Part shown: in pieces, positions 26,433-36,889 of the stretch
Layout: the number at the start of each line of letters is the position of its first letter
How positions within the stretch are numbered: the stretch's first letter is position 1
NCBI GenBank assembly: GCA_963753115.1
Contig: CAVWBB010000021.1
Span: 186,001 to 250,000, forward strand
Length of the DNA stretch: 64,000 nucleotides
DNA from: Bog-473 sp963753115
GTDB lineage: Bacteria; Actinomycetota; Acidimicrobiia; Acidimicrobiales; RAAP-2
Direction: 5' to 3'
Made by a program: the position numbers and the translations under genes
The notes under the pieces: model-generated
Seen by the model: only the letters and a program-made list of their open reading frames with translations
Told to the model about the DNA's origin: nothing
The model's database searches: none

Positions 26433-29432
26433 TTGCCGAAGAAGATCCGCGTCTATGAGCTGGCCAAGGAGCTAGGCCTCACCAATAAGGAAGGGCTCGA
26501 ACTGGCCCTTTCCCTTGGGATCGGGGTCAAGAGCCACTCGTCCTCTATCGAGGACGCGCAGGCCGACCGCGTCCGCCGGAAGGCCGACGCCGAGGGTTTG
26601 CGCCGCCCGGTCCAACCTGACGAGCCCGCGCCCGCCAAGAAGGCGGCCAAGGCCACCAAGGCTGCCAAGTCGAGCGCTCCTGCCGGGGGCGCGGAATCGG
26701 GCCCTGGGTCGGGCGACGGTGGCGAGGCTCCGGCCCGTCGACCGCTTACCTCTGTATCGAGCAGCCCGGCCGCGAGCAGTGCTCCGGTCAAGAAGGCTCC
26801 GGCACGTACGGAGTCGGCCCCGGCCGCTGCGCGGTGCCGGTGCCGGTGCCGGTGCGGTGCGGTGAGGCACCCCCGGCCCGCTCCCCCCGTCTGATCAGCA
26901 GCAGTCGTCCTGCGCCGGCTGCGCCTGCCGCTGCTCCGGCTGCGCGCCCGCCGGCTGCCCAGTCCCCGACGACCGCCCCGTCGGCCCCGGCTGCGGCTGC
27001 GGGCCCTGCTCCTACCGCACCGCAGACCCAGTCGCCTCCGTCAGCCCCCTCTGCTCCGGCACAGGCGCCAGCGCAAGCTCCGGTTGCGTCTCCTTCGTCA
27101 GCCCCGGCGTCGCCCTCGACTCCGGCCGCCCCCGCGGCCCAGTCGCCGGCGCCGCGCTGCGGCCGCCGCTCCGGCTCCGGCTCCGGCGGACACCGCTGCG
27201 CCGCCCGCGCAGCAGCGCCCCACCCGCCCGCCGCTCAGTCCCTCCGGCAAGCCCGTACCCCCTCCGCCCGGTTCGCGGCCTCCGCTCGGCCCCAGTGGCC
27301 GGCCGATCCCGCCACCGCCGGGCATGGGTGGACGCAAGCCCAGCCCAGCGCAGTCCTCCCGCCCCGGCGGCGCCTACCCCCAACGCACCGGCGGTCGTCC
27401 CGCGGGCGGCGCGGGCCGTCCGAGTACCGGCGGCCCGTCCGGCGGTGGCTACGGCGGCCGACCAGCGGGTGGTGGCGGCTTTGCCGGCCGACCCGGCGGT
27501 GGTGCCCCCACGGGAGCCCCGCCCCCCGGCGGTCGCGGTGGGATGCCCGGCCGTCGGCCGCCCCAGCGCAGGGCACGTCGGCGTCGGCGCAATCTCGAAG
27601 AGCTCGAGCCGACGCAGCTCACCACGTACCAGCCGTCGACGGCCCCGGTCCCCGACGGCGAGATCATCATTGAGCGCGGCTCAACGGCCCGCGACCTCGG
27701 CCCCAAGCTGAACCGCAGCGCCGGTGACATCGTCCGCTTCCTGCTCCTGCAGGGCGAGATGGTCATGGCGACCCAGTCGCTGACCGACGACATGATCGAG
27801 CTGTTCGCCGCCGAGATCGGTGCCGAAGTGCGCCTGGTCGACCCCGGCGAGGAGCAGGAGGCCGAGCTCCTGGCCCGCTACTTCGACGAGGAGGACGAGG
27901 AGGACGAGGAGGACCAGCGGCCCCGCCCGCCGGTCGTCACCGTCATGGGGCACGTCGACCACGGCAAGACCCTGTTGCTCGACCGCATCCGTTCGACCGA
28001 CGTCGTGGCCGGCGAGGCCGGCGGCATCACCCAGCACATCGGTGCGTACCAGGTGGTCTGGCAGGACCACCGCATCACGTTCATCGACACCCCGGGCCAC
28101 GCCGCCTTCACCGCCATGCGGGCCCGTGGGGCCCAGGCGACCGACATCGTCATCCTCGTGGTGGCCGCCGACGACGGCGTGATGCCGCAGACCATTGAGG
28201 CCATCGACCACGCCAGGGCGGCCGACGTGCCGATCATCGTGGCCGTCAACAAGATGGACCGTCCCGACGCAGACTCGTCGCGGGTGCTCCAGCAGCTCTC
28301 CGAGCGCGGGCTCGTGCCCGAATCCTGGGGCGGCGACACCATCGTGGTGGAGGTCTCTGCGCTGCAGGGCACCAACATCGAGGTGTTGCTCGAGCAGATC
28401 GTCGTGGTCGCCGAGGTCGAAGAGCTGACCGCACGGGTCGAGGGAGAGGCCAGGGGCGTCGTGCTCGAGGCCAACCTGGAGGCCGGTCGTGGCCCCGTGG
28501 CCACCGTGATCGTCCAGCAGGGGACCTTGCGTGTGGGGGACCCGGTTGTGGCCGGGGCCGCCTGGGGCAAGGTCAAGGCGCTGGTCGACGACCGCGGTGA
28601 CCACATCAAGGAGGCGCTGCCTTCGACGCCGGTGCAGGTGCTCGGCTTCTCGGAGCCGCCGCACGCCGGTGACGAGATGCGGGCGGCGAAGGATCTGGCC
28701 CGGGCCCGCACGCTCGGTGAGGCGAGGGCGCAGCGTTTCCGGCTCTCGGGTCACCGGCCGGTGGCCGCGGCCGCCGGGGCAAAGCTCGAGGACCTGTTCG
28801 AGCAGATCTCACGTGGCGAGACGGCCACGCTCAACATCGTGCTGAAGGCCGACGTGCAGGGTTCGCTCGAAGCGGTGACCGAGTCGCTGAAGCGACTGGA
28901 GCGCGACGACGTGAAGCTGAGCTTCGTCCTGCGCGGCATCGGTGGCATCACGGAGAACGACGTGCAGCTCGCGGCCGCCTCCAACGCCACGATCATCGGC
29001 TTCAACGTGCGCCCCGACAAGCGCTCGCGTGAGATGGCGGAGTCGTCCGACGTCGAGATCCGCACCTACGAAATCATCTACAAGCTGCTCGAGGACCTCG
29101 AGGCCGCAATGCTCGGACTGCTCTCCCCGCTGTACGAGGAGGTCGTGACGGGCGAGGCCGAGGTGCGCGAGGTGTTCCGGGTGCCCCGGGTCGGCGCCGT
29201 GGCCGGGTGCTACGTGCGCGACGGCAAGATCACCCGTGGCTCCAAGGTGCGCTTCCTCCGCGAGGGCACGGTCATTTGGAAGGGTGCCATCAACTCCCTG
29301 CGCCGCTTCAAGGACGATGTCCGCGAGGTGGCCTCGGGCTTCGAGTGCGGTATCGGGCTGTCGGACTTCCAGGACCTGAAGGATGGCGACATCATCGAGA
29401 CGTACGACGAGCGCGAGATCGCCCGGACCTGA
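26433..29432 (+). CDS. infB: Translation initiation factor IF-2, two frame breaks in linker
   Basis: About 1000 residues. IF2_N (KIRVYELAKELGLTNKEGLE) is at the TTG start in one frame. The Pro/Ala/Gly-rich linker continues in a second frame from about 26840, and from about 27160 the original frame resumes. The G domain has G1 GHVDHGKT, G3 DTPGHAAF and G4 NKMD, after the acidic DEEDEEDEEDQ stretch. The remaining domains bind fMet-tRNA (LKADVQGSLEAV, GIGLSDFQDLKDGDIIE). Both breaks are in repetitive linker DNA. An internal start after the second break would drop IF2_N. Confidence 0.92.
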
Positions 29433-29586
29433 GGCGGGGCGGCCGGGCGGCCGGGCGCTCCGGGCGTGGCGTCGAGCCGTGGCCGTGGCCGTCTCGGAGG
29501 TCGGAAGATCGCGGAGGGGTCGGAAGGCCGGTGGTGCAGTCGAAGTTCAGTGCAGTTCAGTCGATTCGAGTTGAGGAGCTGAAGCT

Positions 29587-29952
29587 GTGAGACGGCGCAC
29601 TGCGACATACCCGCGTGCATTGCGGGTCAACCAGGTGTTGCGACAGGTGCTGGCGGAGGAGCTCGAGCGGCTCGCCGACGCCGACGAGCTCCCCATGGTC
29701 ACCGTGACGTCGGTCGACGTTGCTCCCGACATGCGGACCGCCGTCGTGTACATGGCCACCCTCGACGAGGCGACCTCGGAGGTGCTCGAAGAGCGCCGGG
29801 TGCATTTGCAGCGCACCGTGGGCGCACAGATGACCATGAAACGCACGCCCCGCCTGACCTTCAAGGCCGACCCCGCCATCGCCGCGGGCTCCCGGGTGGA
29901 GGAGCTGCTGCGGGGCCTGCACGAGGGGGAGTCCTCGGCCGAAGAGTCGTGA
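29587..29952 (+). CDS. rbfA: 30S ribosome-binding factor RbfA
   Basis: 121 residues with the KH-like RbfA fold: RALRVNQVLRQVLAEELERLAD, MVTVTSVDVAPDMRTAVVYM and RTPRLTFKADPAIAAGSRVEELL. It helps 16S rRNA maturation at low temperature. The start is GTG at 29587 after a GAGGAG-like site in TTGAGGAGCTGAAGCT. About 150 bases of Gly/Arg-codon-like GC-rich sequence separate it from infB. No DHH-family nrnA gene lies between rbfA and truB, unlike many actinobacteria. Confidence 0.93.
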   Translation: MRRRTATYPRALRVNQVLRQVLAEELERLADADELPMVTVTSVDVAPDMRTAVVYMATLDEATSEVLEERRVHLQRTVGAQMTMKRTPRLTFKADPAIAAGSRVEELLRGLHEGESSAEES

Positions 29953-30022
29953 GCCGGGTGCGCCGGGCGAACCGGGTGAACCGGGCGAATCGGCGAGTTC
30001 GACGAGTTGGGCGAGTGCAGCG

Positions 30023-30911
30023 ATGAGCGTCACCGGCCTGGTGGTCATCGACAAGGAGGCCGGCTGGACGTCACACGACGTGGTCGCACGATGCCGCCGC
30101 ATCTTCGGACAGCGCCGAGTCGGCCACGCGGGCACCCTCGACCCCGACGCCACGGGGGTCCTGCTGGTCGGGCTGGGCCGGGCGACCCGCCTCATGCGCT
30201 TCCTGACCGCGTTGCCCAAGACCTACACGACCGACATCGTGCTCGGCAGTGCCACCTCGACCCTCGACTCGTCCGGCGAGGTCCTCGCCACCTACGACAT
30301 GTCGCACGTCACCCCGGAGGCAGTCGCGGAGGCCGCCGCCGCCTTGACCGGTGACATCGAGCAGATCCCCCCGATGGTCTCCGCGGTGAAGGTCGGGGGA
30401 CGCCGCCTGCACGAGCTGGCGCGTCAGGGCGTGGAGGTGGAGCGCGCGGCCCGGCCGGTCACCGTGTATCGGTTCGACACGCAGCCCGACCCTGACCCCG
30501 CACGCGCCGGCGCCGGCGTCTACCGGGCGGAGATCGTGTGCTCGTCGGGCACCTACATCCGGGTCCTGGCCCACGACTTGGGCCGGGCCCTCGGCGGCGG
30601 GGCGCACGTGGCCAACCTGCGCCGCACCCGCATCGGCTCGTTCGGCAGCGACGACATGCACCTCCTCGACGCCATCGGGCCCGACGCCGTCCTCACCCCC
30701 GCCCAGGCCATGCGCGACCTCGACTCGGTGACCGTCCCGCCGGACACGGCCGCGCGCCATCCGCACCGGGTTGCCGCTCGACCGGGTACCCCTTGGTGCC
30801 TTGGGCGAGGGCCCGTGGGCGATGCTCGATGAGCACGCCAACCTCCTCGCGGTCTACGAGGCGACGGACAGCGACCGCATCCGGCCCGCCGTGGTGCTGG
30901 CCGCGGAGTGA
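30023..30911 (+). CDS. truB: tRNA pseudouridine(55) synthase TruB, C-terminal frame break
   Basis: About 295 residues. The catalytic Asp is in GHAGTLDPDATGVL; the N-terminal GLVVIDKEAGWTSHDVV, KTYTTDIVLG and IPPMVSAVKVGGRRLHELARQG, and the C-terminal SGTYIRVLAHDLG are classic TruB motifs. The continuous frame stops at 30832 with a low-quality tail. A one-base change near 30752 gives AIRTGLPLDRVPLGALGEGP...RPAVVLAAE and a stop at 30909-30911. That stop overlaps the ribF GTG, which supports this ending. Confidence 0.93.
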
Positions 30912-31879
30912 CGGACGGCCGGTTGCCCCGACCGCCCCGACTACCCTCGGTCGCGATGCCGCCCGGTGAGGGAACAGCTGTCACGATCGGGGCCTACGAC
31001 GGGGTCCACCTGGGGCACCGCGCCCTGCTGCGGGACCTGTCCGCCCGCGCCGACGCCGCCGGCCTCGCCACCGTGGTGGTCACCTTCGACCGCCACCCGG
31101 CAGCAGTGGTGCGCCCCGAGTCGGCGCCCAAGCAGCTGACCGGCCTCGAGCAGAAGCTCGAGCTCCTGGCCGAATGCGGCATCGACCGCACCGTGGTCAT
31201 CCCGTTCGATCTCGTCCGGGCCGAGGAAACCGCCGAGGACTTCGTCAAGGAGGTTCTCGTCGACCAGCTGTCGGCGCGCCTGGTCGTGGTGGGGGAGGAC
31301 TTCCACTTCGGGCACGGCCGCCGGGGCAACGTCGACCTGCTGCGCCGCCTGGGCGGCGAGTACGGCTTCGAGGTCGTCGGCGTCGGCCTCACGGGCGACG
31401 GCCACGATGCGGTGTCGTCGACCCGCATCCGGGGCCTCCTGGCCGAGGGCGACGTGGAGGCGGCGGCGCGGCTCCTCGGACGGCCCCACGAGGTCCGCGG
31501 CCCGGTGGTCCGGGGCGACGGGCGGGGCGGCCCCGAGCTCGGCTTTCCGACCGCCAACCTGTCCGTGGCCGATGACATTGCCCTGCCCGCCGATGCTGTC
31601 TACGCCGGGCATTTCCGGCGGGCTGACGGTTCTCTCCACCAGGCGGCGATCTCCGTGGGGCGCCGGCCGACCTTCTACGAGCCTGGTTCCGCCGAAGTCC
31701 TGGTGGAGGCCTACCTCCTGCATTTCGACGGCGATCTGTACGGCGAGGCGGCCAGGGTGTCCTTCGCCCACCGGCTGCGCTCCGAGCAGCGCTTCGACTC
31801 CATCGAGGCCCTGGTGGCCCAGATGCGGGCCGACGTCGAGGCCACCGAGCGGGTGCTCGCCTCGGCCGATCACCCCTGA
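30908..31879 (+). CDS. ribF: Bifunctional riboflavin kinase/FAD synthetase
   Basis: 323 residues. The N-terminal FAD synthetase domain has AVTIGAYDGVHLGHRALL, VVTFDRHPAAVVRP, LVVGEDFHFGHGRRGNVDLL and SSTRIRGLLAEG. The C-terminal riboflavin kinase domain has GPVVRGDGRGGPELGFPTANL and LHFDGDLYGEAARVSF. It makes FMN and FAD. GTG at 30908 overlaps the restored truB stop (GTGA); ATG at 30956 is an alternative start nearer the conserved core. Linkage to truB and rpsO is standard. Confidence 0.94.
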   Translation: MTDGRLPRPPRLPSVAMPPGEGTAVTIGAYDGVHLGHRALLRDLSARADAAGLATVVVTFDRHPAAVVRPESAPKQLTGLEQKLELLAECGIDRTVVIPFDLVRAEETAEDFVKEVLVDQLSARLVVVGEDFHFGHGRRGNVDLLRRLGGEYGFEVVGVGLTGDGHDAVSSTRIRGLLAEGDVEAAARLLGRPHEVRGPVVRGDGRGGPELGFPTANLSVADDIALPADAVYAGHFRRADGSLHQAAISVGRRPTFYEPGSAEVLVEAYLLHFDGDLYGEAARVSFAHRLRSEQRFDSIEALVAQMRADVEATERVLASADHP

Positions 31880-31891
31880 TCAGCGGGCGGC

Positions 31892-31900
31892 TGATACAAT
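31892..31900 (+). promoter_or_regulatory. Extended -10 promoter for rpsO
   Basis: TGATACAAT (TG, one base, TACAAT) lies in an AT-rich patch just after ribF. Transcription would begin near 31907, about 53 bases before the rpsO ATG. It closely resembles the rimP promoter. Confidence 0.6.
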
Positions 31901-31959
31901 ATTTGTCGGCCGGGGCAGGTCTCCGCCAACTCCAACAAGCTCTTCGAGGTCCTTCCTAC

Positions 31960-32217
31960 ATGCCCGACACGCAGGCCACCATCTCCGAGTACCGGTTGCA
32001 CGAGAGTGACACCGGCTCACCCGAGGTGCAGATTGCCCTGTTGTCGGGCCGTATCAACCACCTGACGGAGCACCTGAAGGAGCACAAAGGGGACCACCAC
32101 ACTCGGCGTGGACTGATGAAGCTCATCGGCCAGCGCCGCCGGCTGCTCGACTACGTCCGCAAGAACGACGTCGAGCGCTACCGCTCCATCATCAGCCGAC
32201 TCGGCATCCGAAGGTAG
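31960..32217 (+). CDS. rpsO: 30S ribosomal protein S15
   Basis: 85 residues: ISEYRLHESDTGSPEVQIALLSGRI, the LTEHLKEHKGDHHTRRGLMKLIGQRRRLL core and the C-terminal SIISRLGIRR are all diagnostic. S15 is a primary binder of the 16S central domain. The ATG at 31960 follows a GAGGT ribosome-binding site; the longer frame from 31903 begins at the promoter itself. It sits directly before pnp, as in many bacteria. Confidence 0.96.
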   Translation: MPDTQATISEYRLHESDTGSPEVQIALLSGRINHLTEHLKEHKGDHHTRRGLMKLIGQRRRLLDYVRKNDVERYRSIISRLGIRR

Positions 32218-32246
32218 CGGCAGCACCAAAGAACCGGGCGTCTTCA

Positions 32247-32265
32247 GCCACTGGCTGCCAGTGGC
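32247..32265 (+). promoter_or_regulatory. Hairpin between rpsO and pnp
   Basis: GCCACTGG and CCAGTGGC form a perfect 8-bp stem with a CTG loop, 75 bases before the pnp ATG. There is no T run, so it is probably not a terminator. In Escherichia coli the equivalent gap holds the hairpin processed for PNPase autoregulation; a similar role here is inference. Confidence 0.45.
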
Positions 32266-32339
32266 CGGTCACTTCGGGTGCGAGGTGGTCGACTACTGGG
32301 AACCAGACACGAAGATGCCCCCAAGACACGAGGAGCATC

Positions 32340-34834
32340 ATGGCTGACGCCATTTCCGTGTCGGGCCCCATCAGTGGGACCGACCGAACCATGTCATTTG
32401 AGGCGGGGAAACTCGCCCAGCTCGCCGACGGGGCCGTCGTGGCCCGCATCGGCGACACCGTCCTGCTGGCCACGGCCACCGCAGCTCGGTCCGTACGGGA
32501 GGGCACGGACTTCTTCCCCCTCACCGTCGACATCGAGGAGCGCACGTACGCCGCCGGCAAGATCCCGGGCTCGTTCTTCCGCCGGGAGGGCAAGAGCTCG
32601 GACCAGGCCATCCTGACCTGCCGGCTCATCGACCGCCCCCTGCGCCCCTCGTTCCCCGAGGGATTCCGCAACGAGGTGCACGTCGTCGGAACGATCATCG
32701 GCGCCGACCAGGTGAACCCGCACGACGTGCTGGCCATCAACGCCGCTTCGGCCGCGCTGATGTTGTCGGGCATCCCCTTCGACGGCCCCATCGGCGCCGT
32801 GCGTGTGGCGTACACGACCGAAGGCGAGTGGATCCCGCACCCGACGTTCGAAGAGGGCGAAGAGTCGACCTTCGAGCTCGTCGTGGCCGGCCGGGCCCTC
32901 ACCGAGGACGCCGGCAGCGAAATCGCCATCATGATGGTCGAGGCGGGCGGGACCGAGAAGTCCTGGACCTACTACGACGAGGGCGCCCCCAAGGTCACCG
33001 AAGAGGTGCTGGCGTCCGGCCTGGAAGCGGCCAAGCAGTGGATCCGTGAGGCGATCAATCTGCAGCGCGACCTGGTCGCGGCCTACTCGGCTGCGCGCGG
33101 CCCGATCGAGACCATCGAGTTCTCGACCTTCAGCGACTACCAGGACGACGTGTGGGCCCGGGTGGAGGCGGTCGGCACCGACCCCATCGCCAAGGCCAAC
33201 CTGGTCCGGAGCAAGGCCGAGCGCAACGCCGCGCTCGACGCCGCCGGCGCCGAGATCCGTGCCGCCCTCGGCGACGAGTTCGCCGACCGGGCGAGCGAGG
33301 TCAAGGGGGCAATCCGCTCGCTGACCAAGAAGCTGGTGCGCAAGAGCATCGTGGAAGACGGCGTGCGCGTGGACGGCCGGGGCATCGCCGACATCCGGCC
33401 GCTCTCCGCCGAGATCGACCTGCTGCCGACGGCACACGGCTCGGCGCTCTTCCAGCGCGGCGAGACCCAGGTGCTGAACGTGACGACGCTGGGCATGCCC
33501 CGCATGCAACAGCAACTCGACACCATCACCCCGGTCGACCACAAGCGCTACATGCACCACTACAACTTCCCGCCCTTCTCCACCGGCGAGACCGGCTTCA
33601 TGCGCGGTCCGAAGCGCCGGGAGATCGGGCACGGGCTGCTGGCCGAACGGGCGCTTCTGCCGGTCGTCCCGCCGGTCGAGGACTTCTCCTACACCCTGCG
33701 TGTGGTCTCCGACGTGCTGGCCTCCAACGGGTCGACCTCCATGGCTTCGGTCTGCGGTTCGACGCTGTCGCTGATGGCCGCCGGCGTTCCGCTGCGGGCG
33801 CCCGTGGCGGGCATCGCCATGGGCCTCGTCTACGACCAGGGCACCTACGTGACGCTGACCGACATCCTGGGTTCCGAGGACGCCTTCGGCGACATGGACT
33901 TCAAGGTGGCGGGCACGGCGGACGCGGTGACGGCGCTCCAGCTCGACACCAAGATCGCCGGCCTCCCCGCCGACGTGCTGGCCAAGGCGCTCCTGCAGGC
34001 CAAGGAAGCCCGGCTCACCATTCTGGAGGTCATGGCCGGCGCCATCGCCGAGCCGCGTGACCACGTGGCCGAGAGCGCGCCGAAGATCGTCTCCATGGAG
34101 ATCCCGATCGACAAGATCGGTGAGGTCATCGGGCCGAAGGGCAAGGTCATCAACACGCTGCAGCAGGAGACGGGTGCGGACATCGCCGTCGACGACGACG
34201 GTGTGGTCGGGACGGTCACCATCGGCGCCAAGGACGGCAATGCCGTCGAAGAGGCGCGCCGCCGGATCTCGCTGATTCTCGACCCGCCCACCGCCGACGT
34301 GGGAGTCGTCTACCCGGGCAAGGTGGTCAACATCACCAAGTTCGGTGCCTTCGTGAACGTGCTGCCCGGCCGCGACGGCCTGCTGCACATTTCGAAGCTG
34401 TCGTCGCTGGCCGGTGGCAAGCGCATCAACAACGTCGAGGACGTGTTGACGCTCGGCCAGGCGGTCGAGGTCCGGGTCGACGACATCGACCCCCAGGGCA
34501 AGGTGTCGCTGTCGCTGGCCTCCGCTCCCGAGGGTGCGTCGCAGTCCTCGGGCAACGGTTCCTCCAACCGTGACGCCGGTTCGTCCTCGTCCGGCTCGTC
34601 CTCCGGCTCGTCGTCTCGTCCGGCTCGTCTTCCGGCTCAGGATCCGGCTCGTCGTCGTCCGCACCGGCCAAGGCCGACGGGGCATCCTTCGAGGACGCTT
34701 TCGAAGCTGAGCTCGTGGCGGACCTGGGTGACCTCGGCCCGGGTGCGGCCGACTCCGGGAGCGACCGCGGTGACCGTGGTGGCGACCGAGGTGGTGACCG
34801 CCGACCCTCGCGTGGGCGCTCGCGCCGTCGTTGA
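32340..34834 (+). CDS. pnp: Polyribonucleotide nucleotidyltransferase, frame break in Ser-rich tail
   Basis: About 830 residues. Two RNase PH domains: the first has GKLAQLADGAVVARIGDT and FFRREGK, the second has FQRGETQVLNVTTLG, FPPFSTGETGFM, RREIGHGLLAERALLPVVP and SNGSTSMASVCG. A KH domain (DKIGEVIGPKGKVINTLQQE) and an S1 domain (GKVVNITKFGAFVNVLPGRDGLLH) follow. PNPase degrades RNA phosphorolytically. After LASAPEGASQSS the tail is Ser-rich. A one-base change near 34620 leads to FEDAFEAELVADLGDLGPG, Arg/Gly repeats and a stop at 34832-34834, overlapping the next start. Confidence 0.95.
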
Positions 34835-36093
34835 TCGAGACGTCCGTACTGCCGTGTGGCATCCGTCTGGTCACCGAGACCATGGCGGATGTCCACTCGG
34901 TAGCGGTCGCCTACTGGGTCGGTACCGGCTCACGTGACGAGCCCGGCGAGCTTGCCGGGGCCTCACACTTCTTGGAACATCTGCTCTTCAAGGGCACCGA
35001 ACGGCGCTCCGCCGCGGCGATCGCCGAGGACCTCGACGAGGTCGGCGGCGACTGCAATGCCTTCACCACCAAGGAGTACACGACCTTCTACGTGCGCCTC
35101 CTCTCCGAGCACCTGTCGCTCGGGCTCGACATCCTGAGCGACATCATGTGGGAGCCGGCGCTCCGACCCGACGACATCGAGGCCGAACGCACGGTCATCC
35201 TCGACGAGATCCTCATGCACGCCGACGAGCCGGCCGACTTGGCGGCGGAACGGTGGCAGGCGGCGCTCTTCCCCGAGCACGCTCTCGGGCGCGACACCCT
35301 GGGCACGGCTGCATCGGTGCAGCGCATCACCCGCGAGGACATCCGTGCCTTCTTCGACGAGCACTACCGGCCCGCCAACATGGTGGTGTCGGTTGCGGGC
35401 GACTGCACCCACGACGCGGTGGCAGCCGACCTGGAGCGCCGTTTCGCCGGCACCCCGGGCGGTGTGGCGCCGACCCGCGCGGCTCCCGGTCCCGACACCG
35501 TCTCCCTCGACGTGGTCCGCCGCTCCACCGAGCAGGCGCACCTCGTCTACGGCATGCGCTCGGTGTCGCGCTTCGACGAGCGGCGGTGGGCGTTGGCCGT
35601 CTTGAACCACGTCCTGGGCGGCGGCTTGTCGAGCCGGCTGTTCCAGAAGGTCCGTGAGCAGCGCGGCCTGGCGTACTCGGTGTGGTCGGAGCGGGCGGCC
35701 TACCAGGACAGCGGATCGCTGGCCGTGGTGGTCGGCACGGCGCCCGAGCATCTCGACGAGGTGCTCCACATCGTCAGCGCGGAGCTCGAGCTCCTCGCGG
35801 CCGACGGGGTCACCGACCGGGAGTTGGCGGTGGCCAAGGGCAGCCTCCGCGCCGAGATGCTCCTTTCCGGGGAGGACTCCGGGGCCCGGATGAGCCGGAT
35901 CGGCGCATCGCTGCTGCTGCATGGCGAGGTCCTCTCGGTCGACGAGGTGCTGGCCCACATTGAGGGCGTGGAGCGGGCAGACGTCCTGGAGGTGGCCGCC
36001 GAGTTGGTCAGTGCGCCACGGACCATGAGCGCGGTCGGTCCCTTCGACGGACGCGACTTCGAGTCCCACCTACCCTCCATGGCCGCCCGGTAG
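34831..36093 (+). CDS. M16 family zinc metallopeptidase
   Basis: 420 residues, pitrilysin/insulinase family. The inverted zinc motif HxxEH is in ASHFLEHLLFKGT, and the downstream Glu is within the RTVILDEILMHADEP region. FNHVLGGG-like LNHVLGGGLSSRLFQKVREQRGLAYSV in the second half is typical of processing-peptidase-like M16 proteins (PepR/YmxG) found next to pnp. TTG at 34831 overlaps the restored pnp stop (TTGA). Substrates are unknown; it is cytoplasmic, with no signal peptide. Confidence 0.92.
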   Translation: MIETSVLPCGIRLVTETMADVHSVAVAYWVGTGSRDEPGELAGASHFLEHLLFKGTERRSAAAIAEDLDEVGGDCNAFTTKEYTTFYVRLLSEHLSLGLDILSDIMWEPALRPDDIEAERTVILDEILMHADEPADLAAERWQAALFPEHALGRDTLGTAASVQRITREDIRAFFDEHYRPANMVVSVAGDCTHDAVAADLERRFAGTPGGVAPTRAAPGPDTVSLDVVRRSTEQAHLVYGMRSVSRFDERRWALAVLNHVLGGGLSSRLFQKVREQRGLAYSVWSERAAYQDSGSLAVVVGTAPEHLDEVLHIVSAELELLAADGVTDRELAVAKGSLRAEMLLSGEDSGARMSRIGASLLLHGEVLSVDEVLAHIEGVERADVLEVAAELVSAPRTMSAVGPFDGRDFESHLPSMAAR

Positions 36094-36103
36094 CCTGCAG
36101 AGC

Positions 36104-36889
36104 ATGCACAAGGTCGGTGTGGTCGGCGCCGGCGGCCGCATGGGCCAGGAGGTCTGCCGCGCCGTGACGGAAGCGGCCGACATGGAACTGGTGGCCGCCA
36201 TCGATCCCGGCCATGTCGGCGGCGACGCCTGCGGCCGGACGATCATCGGGGAGGTCAACGCGCTCGCAGACCTCGGGGCCGAAGTCGTGGTCGACTTCAC
36301 CATTGCCGAAGCGGTGCGCCACAACGTCGCCCACTACGCAGCCGAGGGCATCCACGCCGTGATCGGGACGAGCGGGCTCTCCGAGACCGACGTCGCCGAC
36401 TTGGAGGCGCGTTTCGCGGCCAGCGCCGCCAACGTCGTCCTGGTACCGAACTTTGCCATTGGTGCGGTGCTGTTGCTGCACCTCTGCCGGATTGCCGCGC
36501 CGCACATGGACGGCGTCGAGATCATTGAGCTGCACCACGACGCCAAGCGCGATGCGCCGTCGGGGACCGCCATGCACACCGCCGCCGTGATCGCCGAGGC
36601 CCGCGGCGCTGCCGGCAGCGGTCCGCTGCCGGCCGACCCGACGACCGATGTCGTGCTGGCCGGGGCTCGTGGTGCGGAGTCCGCCGGCGGCGTGCACGTG
36701 CACTCGGTGCGGTTGCCGGGGTTGGTGGCCCACGAGGAGGTCATCTTCGGGGCAGCGGGCCAGAGCCTGAGCATTCGCCACGACTCGTATGACCGCCGCT
36801 CTTTCATGCCAGGCGTGCTCCTCGCCGTGCGCGCCGTGCCCGACCGGCCGGGACTCACGGTTGGCCTCGAGGCGTTGCTCGGGCTGTGA
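36104..36889 (+). CDS. dapB: 4-hydroxy-tetrahydrodipicolinate reductase
   Basis: 261 residues. The NAD(P)H-binding GAGGRMGQEV opens the protein; VVDFTIAEAVRHN and the GTSGLS strand follow. The catalytic ELHHDAKRDAPSGTA motif carries the active-site His pair and Lys, and FGAAGQSLSIRHDSYDRRSFMPGVLLA closes it. It catalyses the second step of the diaminopimelate branch to lysine and peptidoglycan. dapA, the preceding step, is 3.6 kb downstream on the same strand. Its stop overlaps the start of the TetR gene. Confidence 0.95.
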   Translation: MHKVGVVGAGGRMGQEVCRAVTEAADMELVAAIDPGHVGGDACGRTIIGEVNALADLGAEVVVDFTIAEAVRHNVAHYAAEGIHAVIGTSGLSETDVADLEARFAASAANVVLVPNFAIGAVLLLHLCRIAAPHMDGVEIIELHHDAKRDAPSGTAMHTAAVIAEARGAAGSGPLPADPTTDVVLAGARGAESAGGVHVHSVRLPGLVAHEEVIFGAAGQSLSIRHDSYDRRSFMPGVLLAVRAVPDRPGLTVGLEALLGL

